The notes under the pieces were generated by a model that saw only the letters and a list, made by a program, of their open reading frames with translations, was not told the DNA's origin and did no database searches. 64,000 nt of DNA from Rhizobium sp. Leaf453 (GTDB taxonomy: Bacteria > Pseudomonadota > Alphaproteobacteria > Rhizobiales > Rhizobiaceae). Made by a program: the position numbers and the translations under genes. Shown here in pieces: positions 25,630-33,189 of this stretch; within the stretch, counting starts at the first letter, position 1, and each line of letters opens with the position of its first letter. Where the stretch lies: NCBI RefSeq assembly GCF_001425605.1, contig NZ_LMRG01000004.1, positions 81,527-145,526 on the forward strand. The letters are read 5' to 3'.

Positions 25630-27479
25630 CAGAACACCGCAGCATTCTTGATGAGTGCGTCGAAATCGACGGGCTTATCCCCAAATTCGTTCGTCGCGGC
25701 ACCGACGCCCATCGCAATCGTCACCATGCCGTCAATCCTTCCTCGTGATCGCTTTTTGTCGAACGCTCGGTTTTTTTGTCCGTCCGTGTCGATTGCTGCA
25801 TTCGCCGCGCACGAATAGGTGACGGGCGATGCGTCGATGGTGATCGTCTTTGCCAGTATGCGATCTTCAAGCCGCTCGATCGATCGCGGCATCGTCAATT
25901 GCTTGTCTTCGAACACCACACGGGTGCCCTGCGCATGGCTGACGAGCTTCAATCCAACGCCCGTTGGCTTGTCCGGCCCGGCATATTTCCACACCGGGAA
26001 TCCAATCTGCTCGCAAGCTGCGATGAAATCGGCCATGCCGGCCACGTCAAAGGCCATGAACTCGACCTCGTGCTCGGCACAGATGCGCTGCACTTCAGCC
26101 GCGACGAACGTTTTGTCGATAACTGCGCCGGGCATTGCCGTCAGGGTTACATTCGGATCGGCCGCCCATTGCTCATATGGCGCGTTGTCGGCGAGCCCGC
26201 GTTCCTTGATGCGGTCCTGCGTCGTCCAATACCAGGTCTTGCAGTAGAGATGGCCAGTGGCCGCCTCCCACGTCGCCGTAAGAGCGGTCAGGTCATTTTT
26301 CTGCGAGAGGTCGAGAGAGAGCCAGCATTTGCAGCCCTTCCAATCTTCCGCATCGACCTTCCCCTGGACGTCGGACCATGCCTCTTCCGCGATCCAGAAC
26401 TCGGTGGAGCCGATCGGGATGCCCATATACAGGCGCTTGACCGAGAACGACGTCGAGAGCAGCACCTTGGCGGTCGCCACCTCGCCGCGAATATTCTCGA
26501 CGGGGAAAGTCACACCAAGCGCTGGCATCGCCTTTGGCCAGCAGCTCTCGTTGTCGAATACGTTGGCGCGGTCGGCCTTATCGACGCGGGCGATGAAAGC
26601 GAACGCCTCGTCGTCGATAATCTCGCCTTTGGCGACCTTCTGGTAAAACTCTGAATATTCCGTGCCGACAATCTGCGCTGACGCCGGCGTGTTGGTCCCG
26701 AGAAGCATCAGCGCGTCACCCGGCATTTTCGCCAAAGCTCGCTTCCATGTCTCGATCGAGGTGTTCGTCTTAAACTCGTGGATCTCGTCGGCCGCCACCA
26801 TGATCGGGCGCGGTCCGTTGATCGCCTCACCGTTCGCCAGCGCCTGAAATTTACTGCCCGTCTCCGGAAACTCGATCTTCCAAGCGTTGTCACCGGTGCC
26901 GCGGATGATGACCTCACCCCGCGATTCCAACGTATCGGTCTCGAACTCGTCGGCGCCGGGAATATTGGCCTGGCACATTGCGACGGCATCCCGAAACAGC
27001 ACGTTGGCCGTGTTCTTGTCCTGGCCGATCGAATAGACCTCGGCGCGCTTCACGCCGTAGAAGCCGCCCATGTACAGGCCCATCGCGGCCATCCACGGGC
27101 TCTTTGCCTGCCCCTTCCCTGTCTCGACCCAGCCGGACCGGAAACGCATCCGGCCACTATCTTTTCGCCAGCCGAACAGATTGCCCGTGCAGAACATATG
27201 CCAGGGCAAAAGATTGAACGGACGGCCTTCATGCGACCCCGCCGTGATGGAAAGCACCGCCGGCGAGAAGCCGATAGCGCGCCCGGCAATCTCCGGTCGC
27301 CAGTGCAGATCGCGCTTGCCGCCGTCCTTGATGTCTTTCAGGTGCCTTTCGGCCGCTGCAGCGTGATGCTCGCCCGCAACAATTTTTCCGGCCAAGACGT
27401 CGGCCGCATATTGACTAGTCGGGTCACCCGGATACTGGCTTGAGGTAGCCGTCCGCCGCGCGAGAGGTTTTCTTGCCAC
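25629..27479 (-). CDS. Terminase large subunit
   Basis: 616 residues. The ATPase part has WVETGKGQAKSPWMAAMGLYM (Walker A-like, about 117-133) and IMVAADEIHEF (Walker B with DE, about 225). The nuclease part has LSLDLSQKNDLTALTATW (about 393) and the Asp-rich EFMAFDVAGMADFIAA. A terminase_1 type protein that packages DNA into the prohead. Its start overlaps the small subunit by 56 bases. Headful or cohesive-end packaging cannot be told from sequence alone. Confidence 0.93.
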   Translation of the reverse strand: MARKPLARRTATSSQYPGDPTSQYAADVLAGKIVAGEHHAAAAERHLKDIKDGGKRDLHWRPEIAGRAIGFSPAVLSITAGSHEGRPFNLLPWHMFCTGNLFGWRKDSGRMRFRSGWVETGKGQAKSPWMAAMGLYMGGFYGVKRAEVYSIGQDKNTANVLFRDAVAMCQANIPGADEFETDTLESRGEVIIRGTGDNAWKIEFPETGSKFQALANGEAINGPRPIMVAADEIHEFKTNTSIETWKRALAKMPGDALMLLGTNTPASAQIVGTEYSEFYQKVAKGEIIDDEAFAFIARVDKADRANVFDNESCWPKAMPALGVTFPVENIRGEVATAKVLLSTSFSVKRLYMGIPIGSTEFWIAEEAWSDVQGKVDAEDWKGCKCWLSLDLSQKNDLTALTATWEAATGHLYCKTWYWTTQDRIKERGLADNAPYEQWAADPNVTLTAMPGAVIDKTFVAAEVQRICAEHEVEFMAFDVAGMADFIAACEQIGFPVWKYAGPDKPTGVGLKLVSHAQGTRVVFEDKQLTMPRSIERLEDRILAKTITIDASPVTYSCAANAAIDTDGQKNRAFDKKRSRGRIDGMVTIAMGVGAATNEFGDKPVDFDALIKNAAVF

Positions 27480-27861
27480 GCTGCACCTTCGTTACCTTGC
27501 CTCTCCGCGCCGGGGCGATCCCAAGCTCCGCCTCGATCACGCGGATCGCCTCATCGGCCTGCCGCATCACCGACCAGTGCGGGTTCCACTGGCCGACCTT
27601 AGCCCGCTTTCCCTTGAGGACCGGGCCGTGCTCGGCGACATGCTTAGACGATCTCTCATATTGAACTCGAAACTCGACAAGGCGCTTGATGGCATGGCCG
27701 TTCGATACGGCCAGGGTGTGGGCGTCTCGCAATTCGTTGAGAACGATCGACCACTGCTCGTGCGCTTCGAGAATATCGAACTCGTCGGCGTAGATCGAAG
27801 CCCAGTCTGGTTCAGGCGGGGAACCATCGCCCCCGAGGATTTCACCAAATGCCGTTGTCAT
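27424..27861 (-). CDS. Terminase small subunit (P27 family)
   Basis: 145 residues with a helical body (WSIVLNELRDAHTLAVSNGHAIKRLVEFRVQYERSSKHVAEHGPV) and a basic, Arg/Lys-rich C-terminus (ARRGKVTKVQRGKKTSRAADG) suited to DNA contact, as in P27-type small terminases. It recognises the packaging site and loads the large subunit. It is followed at once by the large subunit. Confidence 0.8.
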   Translation of the reverse strand: MTTAFGEILGGDGSPPEPDWASIYADEFDILEAHEQWSIVLNELRDAHTLAVSNGHAIKRLVEFRVQYERSSKHVAEHGPVLKGKRAKVGQWNPHWSVMRQADEAIRVIEAELGIAPARRGKVTKVQRGKKTSRAADGYLKPVSG

Positions 27862-28105
27862 CCCCTACGGGGATGGTCGACATCCCCCCTCCCTAAATTT
27901 GCTTCCAGTGCGAACGACTGCCCCGACCGGTCAGCCCCCAAGTCGATCCCAGACTTTCGCCCCACCCCCATGCCACCAGGGGAGAGATGCCCCAACGTTG
28001 ACCGTGGATTGGGGTTCAAAGGCTGGGTCTCCGATCATTCGAACGTTCCACCTCGATATGCGGTGACGGTGCTCTATCTATCCGGTTTAACCGATAGGAA
28101 CCGAC

Positions 28106-28339
28106 ATGGGCGACCGCATCATCTACCATTCGATCAAAGAAGGCGAAGGATGGGCGGTGATGTCTGATGGCGTCCTGCTATCGTCCCATCCAACGCAGGC
28201 TGGATCCGAAGCTCAGGTCCGAAGGGTGTGCACTACGAGCAGGCTGAAGGGTGTGCCGTGCAGTGCGCTGCTCCATAGGTCGGACGGAACCATCAAAGAA
28301 GAACGTCTTTATGGAGTCGTACGGTCGGCGGCAGCTTAA
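28106..28339 (+). CDS. DUF2188-like small protein
   Basis: 77 residues. The pattern HSIKEGEGWAVMSDGV ... HPTQAGSEAQVRR ... ALLHRSDGTIKEERLYG fits the DUF2188 family, in which a GWAV strand and a final HxxDGxIxxxxxYG strand are conserved. It is encoded against the terminase operon and overlaps the HNH gene tail by four bases. Function unknown; probable moron. Confidence 0.55.
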   Translation: MGDRIIYHSIKEGEGWAVMSDGVLLSSHPTQAGSEAQVRRVCTTSRLKGVPCSALLHRSDGTIKEERLYGVVRSAAA

Positions 28340-28716
28340 GATCTCTGGTTCCATGGATGCGCAGGATCAAGCGGGCGACCGTCTAAGCCCGTGCCGCTAC
28401 GAACCTTGCCCCTTTCTTCCTGCTGGATCCTGATGTCGTGATGATCCGGACAGGCGACTTCCCAATTCGACCGATCCCAAAATAGTCTTTGATCGCCCTT
28501 GTGCGGTATGCGGTGGTTGACGACCAAGTGTATGCGCTGCAGGTTTGTCTGAGGTGATCCATCCATCCTGAGATTGCCGGCGTTGAGGATGCCGCGTTCC
28601 TTGCAGCGTTCGCAGAGTTGATTCCGAGGCTCAGAGAGGAAAGCTGCTCTTGCCTTCTGCCACTCCCAGTCATAGCCACGTGATGATGCCGATTCACGAT
28701 GATCGGACGCCTTCAC
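28336..28716 (-). CDS. HNH endonuclease
   Basis: 126 residues. CERCKERG near 36 supplies the first Cys pair, LVVNHRIPHKGDQRLFWDRSNWEVACPDHHD near 64-95 holds the core His-Asn-His and second Cys. HNH nucleases encoded right before the small terminase act with the terminase in DNA cutting at packaging in HK97-type phages. It overlaps the upstream gene by four bases. Confidence 0.88.
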   Translation of the reverse strand: MKASDHRESASSRGYDWEWQKARAAFLSEPRNQLCERCKERGILNAGNLRMDGSPQTNLQRIHLVVNHRIPHKGDQRLFWDRSNWEVACPDHHDIRIQQEERGKVRSGTGLDGRPLDPAHPWNQRS

Positions 28717-28982
28717 CGACGAGCGCCCATCCCGATGACACCTCGCCTCGCAACTTCCGCATAGGCTTCCGCCCTGATGCGCGGATTAATGTCCACAAAG
28801 ATCTCTTGATGCCCTGAGACCTCTCCCTCACGCCAAACCACCTCGCCATTGAGGCGAAGGCGGTATCCTTCCGGGTAGCGGACGAGGACGATCTTGCCGC
28901 CATCCGGCGTTTCCTCCGAATACCTGGTGTAGGTGTCCGGCACTTCCGGGTCGAAGGCTTTCGTTTCAATAGTGCCAGCCAT
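28713..28982 (-). CDS. Small phage protein, 89 aa
   Basis: 89 residues, soluble. A short beta pattern (GGKIVLVRYPEGYRLRLNGEVVW) is followed by a helical end. The start ATG 28982 has AGGAGAG upstream. It overlaps the HNH gene by four bases, so it is co-translated with the packaging genes. No family recognised. Confidence 0.55.
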   Translation of the reverse strand: MAGTIETKAFDPEVPDTYTRYSEETPDGGKIVLVRYPEGYRLRLNGEVVWREGEVSGHQEIFVDINPRIRAEAYAEVARRGVIGMGARR

Positions 28983-29032
28983 CGTACTCTCCTACCGCTT
29001 CGGCGGCTTGGCCGGCGCTCCCGATCCACCCG

Positions 29033-29308
29033 TTACGGGAAAGACGGAACCAGATCGGCCGTTGAGGTTACGCCACGACTCATCAAAGGCGTGCTTTCGT
29101 CCTCGCTCGACTGGCTGATGACGCCGATCTTCATGCCGGGCTCCAGAACAAACAACTTGGCACCATCGGCAAAGGCCGCCCATGCTTCCTGCAGTCTGGC
29201 GACCATATCCGACGACGCAGGAGCGGGCAGCGTCAAAACGAAACGGTCGCCCTGCTTGAGGTCTAGGCGCTGCATGTCGCCGAGGTAACGGATTTGGTGT
29301 TCCGACAT
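29033..29308 (-). CDS. Small phage protein, 91 aa
   Basis: 91 residues from ATG 29308, with AAAGGACA upstream; a longer frame from 29371 lacks a binding site. The sequence (LKQGDRFVLTLPAPASSDMVARLQEAWAAFADGAKLFVLEPGMKIGVI) resembles small rhizobial phage proteins with a strand-helix-strand core that I cannot name. Precedes the packaging module. Confidence 0.5.
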   Translation of the reverse strand: MSEHQIRYLGDMQRLDLKQGDRFVLTLPAPASSDMVARLQEAWAAFADGAKLFVLEPGMKIGVISQSSEDESTPLMSRGVTSTADLVPSFP

Positions 29309-29376
29309 GCGGTGTCCTTTTGGGCTGGGTATAAAGCTGGAGGACCTCGATAAATGAGTGACGTCGGGCATAACAA

Positions 29377-29403
29377 AGCCCGTCTCGGCGATGCGGACGG
29401 GCT
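29377..29403. terminator. Hairpin, possible weak terminator
   Basis: AGCCCGTC at 29377-29384 is the reverse complement of GACGGGCT at 29396-29403. On the minus strand it is followed by TTTGTTATG, a weak T-tract. It separates the DUF982-like gene from the packaging-side genes. Confidence 0.35.
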
Positions 29404-29429
29404 GAACATTTTGTGTGCCTAAGACGCGC

Positions 29430-29723
29430 TTATGACCCGATGTTTTGGTCGCTTTGGCGCCTTGCCAGGATCGGTACTTCCTCGATGTTCGCCAGCATAT
29501 GCCGCTTTATCAGGAAACGGCGCACATTTTCCCGGATTGCCGGCAATGGAAATATTCCTTGCGCTGCCATGCGGCATGCCTTCTCAAGCACCTCAAACGT
29601 CGTATCTCGCTCGTCTTCTGGCCAATCTTCAAGGAAGTCGAAGACGTCCTCGAGGCTTGCGAGTTCCTGAACATAGTGGCGCTTTTTCAGGAACAGTGGG
29701 GCGTCAAACAGATGGTCTGCCAT
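29430..29723 (-). CDS. DUF982-like protein
   Basis: 97 residues from ATG 29723 (AAAGGAG upstream). LFLKKRHYVQELASLEDVFDFLEDWPEDERDTTFEVLEKACRMAAQGIFPLPAIRENVRRFLIKRHML matches the DUF982 pattern: a strand, A..FL...WP, a central helix with a Cys/Ala-rich segment, G..P...AR..F. This family is common in rhizobia and unknown in function. Inside a prophage it is a probable captured gene. Confidence 0.65.
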   Translation of the reverse strand: MADHLFDAPLFLKKRHYVQELASLEDVFDFLEDWPEDERDTTFEVLEKACRMAAQGIFPLPAIRENVRRFLIKRHMLANIEEVPILARRQSDQNIGS

Positions 29724-29860
29724 CGTCATCTCCTTTCTCGAACGCGTTTGACGGGGCACGAGGTAGGAGCAAAATTCCAATAATTCAAGTTCCCCTTGCC
29801 AAGAACGAGCGACTGGACGCGAACCCGTTCTTCACGAACGATTGCCCGCCTTCCCGATCT

Positions 29861-30175
29861 CTATGCCGCCTGCGTGCCGCTGAGCACCGCTTGGAGATCG
29901 GATGCTCCAAGCGCCTCACGAAGCACCTTAGCATCTTCGTTCTCGACGACGTTGACCAGCAACTCAAATCCATGTCGAATTACTTGGAGCGACGCAGAAG
30001 GAGCGATTGCCAGCTCGATCACCTCCTCCAGGAGTTCCTTCAAATACTCGGCCGTCCCGCGCTCGGCCGCCGTCGCAGATTTACTCGCGATGATCAGTAT
30101 GACCAGTCCGTACATTCGGCGGTAGCTCGTCGCGTCGCGCGCGTCCAGCAACCATTCGAGCCGGCAGATATTCAT
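29861..30175 (-). CDS. Hypothetical protein, 104 aa
   Basis: 104 residues, mainly helical, acidic in the middle (AEYLKELLEEVIELAIAPSASLQVIRHGFELLVNVVENEDAKVLREAL). No membrane segment and no recognised family. A probable intrinsic terminator lies between its start and the NusG-like operon, so it may have its own promoter or need antitermination. Confidence 0.5.
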   Translation of the reverse strand: MNICRLEWLLDARDATSYRRMYGLVILIIASKSATAAERGTAEYLKELLEEVIELAIAPSASLQVIRHGFELLVNVVENEDAKVLREALGASDLQAVLSGTQAA

Positions 30176-30209
30176 GCAGTCCCCCTTGCAGTGAAGCCGA
30201 AGAACGCAT

Positions 30210-30233
30210 CAAAACCCCTAAAGTTCTAGGGGT
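30210..30233 (-). terminator. Probable intrinsic terminator on the minus strand
   Basis: ACCCCTA (30214-30220) and TAGGGGT (30227-30233) form a perfect seven-base stem with a six-base loop; read on the minus strand the stem is followed directly by TTTTG. It lies downstream of the NusG-like early operon and upstream of the gene at 29861-30175. Confidence 0.45.
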
Positions 30234-30323
30234 ATCGTCGTAATGCTCAATGAACAGTTAACCCGTCCGAGGCGGGTGGAACCAGTCGACGGCATGTTGG
30301 TTAGTGCCTCAGGAGGAATGTTC

Positions 30324-30419
30324 ATGCGCAGAAATTCAAACAACCACGATTTCACGATCTACGTTTTGACGAACAGTGCGACGGCCTGTTTGATTCTTGC
30401 AGTGGTTTTGCTGAGCTAA
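30324..30419 (+). CDS. Candidate 31-residue peptide with hydrophobic C-terminus
   Basis: ATG at 30324 is preceded by AGGAGGA six bases upstream, the best ribosome-binding site in the region. The peptide has a polar N-terminus (MRRNSNNHDFTIYV) and a hydrophobic end (ATACLILAVVLLS). It is the first of three tiny plus-strand frames with membrane-type sequence. Function unknown. Confidence 0.45.
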   Translation: MRRNSNNHDFTIYVLTNSATACLILAVVLLS

Positions 30420-30562
30420 AGCCACTTCGTCTTGTTGTAGAGCGACGGCCGCGTGGCAAAAGCCTTAGCATGTCGTCTCTCAAAGCGCGCGCGCTTCGTC
30501 ATAACTCGTGTGGGAACCCGAAGCCGCTTAAACACTCGTCAGCTGTCCATCAGGAGGCGCAG

Positions 30563-30703
30563 ATGAAAAAAAGCTCCATGCTTATAGTTGCAGTGATCGT
30601 TCTTATTGCCGGTGCCCTGGTCTATCAGTTCCTGCTCCACCCCAACCCATACACTGGAGAGTCGCCTGCTGAAGAGCAAGGTATAGTGAAGCAGAGCCCT
30701 TGA
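30563..30703 (+). CDS. Small single-pass membrane protein, 46 aa
   Basis: Starts at ATG 30563 with AGGAGG five to six bases upstream. Residues 1-4 are basic, 6-24 form a membrane segment (MLIVAVIVLIAGALVYQFLL), and the rest is an acidic external tail. The longer frame from 30470 has no binding site and an unconvincing N-terminus. Second of the three tiny plus-strand genes. Confidence 0.5.
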   Translation: MKKSSMLIVAVIVLIAGALVYQFLLHPNPYTGESPAEEQGIVKQSP

Positions 30704-30838
30704 CCCTTAGGGCATAGTCCTGCCCGCCGCAGCTGAAAAGGGCGACGGCTCTCCCATCGCAATTGCAATCAGTTGCCACCGGAACCTTCCGCGCGCCGCC
30801 GTGTTTGCATATGATCAAGCGACGTCCAGGCGGTTATC

Positions 30839-30991
30839 ATGCGAGCCATTTTCAACATCTACGCCGGCAGGGCCATCATCGGCCTTATCGTTGTGTCGAT
30901 CCTGAGCATCGGTGCTATCAAGTATTTCAACGGCGAGTTCGGCGGAGAAGTGCCTCTGGCTACACCAGCAGAGGCAGCGACAAAGTTGTAA
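30839..30991 (+). CDS. Small single-pass membrane protein, 50 aa
   Basis: ATG at 30839 with CAGGCGG five bases upstream. Residues 10-27 (GRAIIGLIVVSILSIGAI) are a membrane segment, followed by a hydrophilic tail ending in TPAEAATKL. Third of the plus-strand cluster; all three lie in the gap between the NusG-like gene and the 104-residue gene. Role unknown, perhaps superinfection exclusion or host membrane change (speculative). Confidence 0.5.
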   Translation: MRAIFNIYAGRAIIGLIVVSILSIGAIKYFNGEFGGEVPLATPAEAATKL

Positions 30992-31090
30992 GACTGAAAA
31001 AAGGATGCAACTTTCCCATCGCGCCGATTGCGATTGATCGGCATTGGGACCGGCAGCTGTCCAGCGCGAAGCTTGGAGGGCGCAAGGAAT

Positions 31091-31993
31091 TCAGTCATCC
31101 CGATTGGGAAAATATACAGATTTGCGGAATTCATCAAGGGCTGCGTCGTCCTCTAGACCATCGATTGCGGAAATTATTCCCAAAACCCGCTTCCTTGCGG
31201 CTTTCGGTAGGTTCCCCATGCACTCGTTCGCATAGGTTCTCAGGGACACGGTCCGGCCGCGCCCCTTCGGCAAATGGCGCCCCAGATCGGCGTTCAGCTT
31301 CTGCCGGCGCTTGAACCGGGCCTCTTCGATGTTCTGCGCCTTTTGGAAGAGGAATGACTGATGACGATCGAACATCGTGATCATCAGGAAGCGAACATCC
31401 TCTTCTGAAATGACCATCGGCCGCTCTGCGAATGACACCACGTCAATCACACCCTCAATCTTGCGGATAGCCTCGAACCCGAGGGCCGGATTGCGCCGGA
31501 TGAAGGCGTAGCCAACCAGGAAAGGGAGACGACGGGATCGAAGCTTTCCGCCTCGGTGAAGCCGCTTCTCCTGCCAGAATGCAGGCATGTATACATCAAC
31601 GCCCTTCTCCCGCAGATTACGTTCCACGATGGTTTCCGCAACGCGGTATTCAGGCGCGTCATGGACCTTTGCGGCTACCTTCTGCGCGCCAGGCGCGACG
31701 CGGACAACGTACCATTGTTCGGCTCGCTCATCCGACAATGACAGTGATTGCCAATCCACGGTGACAGCGTAATGCGTCTGCACGGCGGTCGTTACGGTGG
31801 TGATCTCTTGCTCTTCCTGCACTGCAGCGAGGACACGCGCTTTATCGAAGCCAGCGGCGCGGACAGCGGCGGCGGATCGATCGAGGGTAAACCCCTGATC
31901 GATTATCTTCCAACCTGCCATGCTGTCAGGGATCACGACAGCAAATCCGGCTTGTGCGCCAATCGGCTTAACGGTCTTTTGCAAGTGCTGCAT
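31091..31993 (-). CDS. Phage NusG-like transcription elongation factor
   Basis: 300 residues. Residues 92-195 fit the NusG N-terminal (NGN) domain: WYVVRVAPGAQKVAAKVHDA, RNLREKGVDVYMPAFWQEKRLHRGGKLRSRRLPFLVGYAFIRR and IRKIEGVIDVVSF, i.e. WYvv...G.E, a vyvP.....r....k......lf.GYvFv, then g.v. The first 90 residues and the last 100 are extra; no clear KOW domain is seen. Such proteins bind RNA polymerase and can prevent termination. As the last gene of the early leftward operon, before a terminator and the late genes, it is the best candidate for the phage antiterminator. Confidence 0.7.
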   Translation of the reverse strand: MQHLQKTVKPIGAQAGFAVVIPDSMAGWKIIDQGFTLDRSAAAVRAAGFDKARVLAAVQEEQEITTVTTAVQTHYAVTVDWQSLSLSDERAEQWYVVRVAPGAQKVAAKVHDAPEYRVAETIVERNLREKGVDVYMPAFWQEKRLHRGGKLRSRRLPFLVGYAFIRRNPALGFEAIRKIEGVIDVVSFAERPMVISEEDVRFLMITMFDRHQSFLFQKAQNIEEARFKRRQKLNADLGRHLPKGRGRTVSLRTYANECMGNLPKAARKRVLGIISAIDGLEDDAALDEFRKSVYFPNRDD

Positions 31994-32193
31994 CAGGCGG
32001 TACCCTCTGGGCCATCTTCTTCCAGGAAATAAACTTCGCCATCCAACATGAACGGTGTGTTCCGAGGGATTTGACCAGGTCGACGAACAGTCATGGCGGG
32101 GAACGCTTCTTTGATCGGGCTGCCGGCGAAGTGCGGTCCCGTGGCCGGTTCGGTCTTCGGCTTCCTGCTCCCGAGTTGCACAACGTTGCTCAT
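31993..32193 (-). CDS. Small phage protein, 66 aa
   Basis: 66 residues with a basic N-terminus (MSNVVQLGSRKPK) and an acidic end. The start has AAAGGAGG upstream. Its stop overlaps the NusG-like start (TGATG), so the two are translationally coupled. No family recognised. Confidence 0.55.
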   Translation of the reverse strand: MSNVVQLGSRKPKTEPATGPHFAGSPIKEAFPAMTVRRPGQIPRNTPFMLDGEVYFLEEDGPEGTA

Positions 32194-32483
32194 GCTCGCC
32201 TCCTTTGGCTTTCGCGAATGACGACAGCGCGTCGCTCCAGTGACATTTTCAACTGAGCGGGGCGCCAGTTCATGGGTGGTTTGTAGACCTGAGCGGGTGG
32301 ATCGATCTGGAACCAGTCCCCGGTAGCGGTCAGGAAATATCGGCGGCTATCGGCGTCGAAGCTGCCGACCATGTCGCTAAACTGCAGCTCGCAGATCGTT
32401 CCATCGGCCTCGGCTTCTGACATCGGCCGCCATGGGTTGGCGCGGTCGTAAGCTTCGCGGGCTTTGCGTTCGGCAATCGTCAC
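32190..32483 (-). CDS. Hypothetical phage protein, 97 aa
   Basis: 97 residues, containing ANPWRPMSEAEADGTICELQFSDMVGSFDADSRRYFLTATGDWFQIDPP, a strand-rich region that recurs in rhizobial phage early operons, and a closing NWRPAQLKMSLERR. Overlaps both neighbours by four bases. Function unknown. Confidence 0.6.
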   Translation of the reverse strand: MTIAERKAREAYDRANPWRPMSEAEADGTICELQFSDMVGSFDADSRRYFLTATGDWFQIDPPAQVYKPPMNWRPAQLKMSLERRAVVIRESQRRRA

Positions 32484-32938
32484 AGATTGTCACTCCCACG
32501 CGCCGCCTTTTCGGCCAAGTAAACGGCCGGATCGATCTGCTTGACCTCTGAAGCAGCGCCGAACGTTCCGAGCTTGTGATCCCGATATGATAGCTCGCCG
32601 GCCGGGTCGAACTTGCCGATCATCCCACGGCGAATCCAGCCGGGCGCCTTCTCGGCGTTAACCTTCATCTTCTGGTCGAGCTTGGCCAGATCGATAGCCT
32701 TCTGCTTGCGTTCCTTCCGGCGTGCCTTCTTCGATTTCTTCTGCGGCTTGCCCCATAACACCTTCTTGTTGCTCTTCGGATGTGCCGGCGGCTGGTTGCT
32801 GCTCGCGCTGTCCAGCCGATCGAGCGCCTTCCATGCAGCGGCGTTCGTGTCGAACGGACCATTTACCGTTTTGCCGAACTGGTCGGTGATATCGAAATGG
32901 AGATCGCCCTTGCGGGTGACGCTGAGGATCTGGGTCAT
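32480..32938 (-). CDS. Hypothetical phage protein with basic central helix, 152 aa
   Basis: 152 residues. Residues 55-90 are strongly basic (KKVLWGKPQKKSKKARRKER), suggesting nucleic acid binding. Flanking parts are mixed. Overlaps both neighbours by four bases in the early operon. No family recognised. Confidence 0.55.
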   Translation of the reverse strand: MTQILSVTRKGDLHFDITDQFGKTVNGPFDTNAAAWKALDRLDSASSNQPPAHPKSNKKVLWGKPQKKSKKARRKERKQKAIDLAKLDQKMKVNAEKAPGWIRRGMIGKFDPAGELSYRDHKLGTFGAASEVKQIDPAVYLAEKAARGSDNL

Positions 32939-33189
32939 GCTGCAATCCTCAGCGGGTGCAGTTCACGCGCCTTCGTCAGTGCTTCCATGAAGCTGCTAAA
33001 ATCCACCCAGCCCTTTTCCCGCATGTGATCCGGCCACATGTCCCGGTGCAAGTCGGACGCGTAAATGTAGTACCACCCACCGTCCTCAGGAACCTGTTCC
33101 AAGACGAGGTTGGTCACCCGCCACTGCTTGTTGCTCCAAAGGACCACCTCGCCCTGGAGTAGATTACGATTGTCGTCGTCACGGCTCAT
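32935..33189 (-). CDS. Hypothetical phage protein, 84 aa
   Basis: 84 residues from ATG 33189, which overlaps the primase stop (ATGA). Contains QGEVVLWSNKQWRVTNLVLE and GGWYYIYASDLHRDMWPDHMREKGWVD, a compact Trp-rich domain. A longer frame back to 33510 lies inside the primase gene and is a shadow. Function unknown. Confidence 0.55.
   Translation of the reverse strand: MSRDDDNRNLLQGEVVLWSNKQWRVTNLVLEQVPEDGGWYYIYASDLHRDMWPDHMREKGWVDFSSFMEALTKARELHPLRIAA

Noticed and set aside
29377..29403. Strong terminator
   Set aside because: The stem is good but the T-tract is broken (TTTGTTA), so it is listed only as weak.
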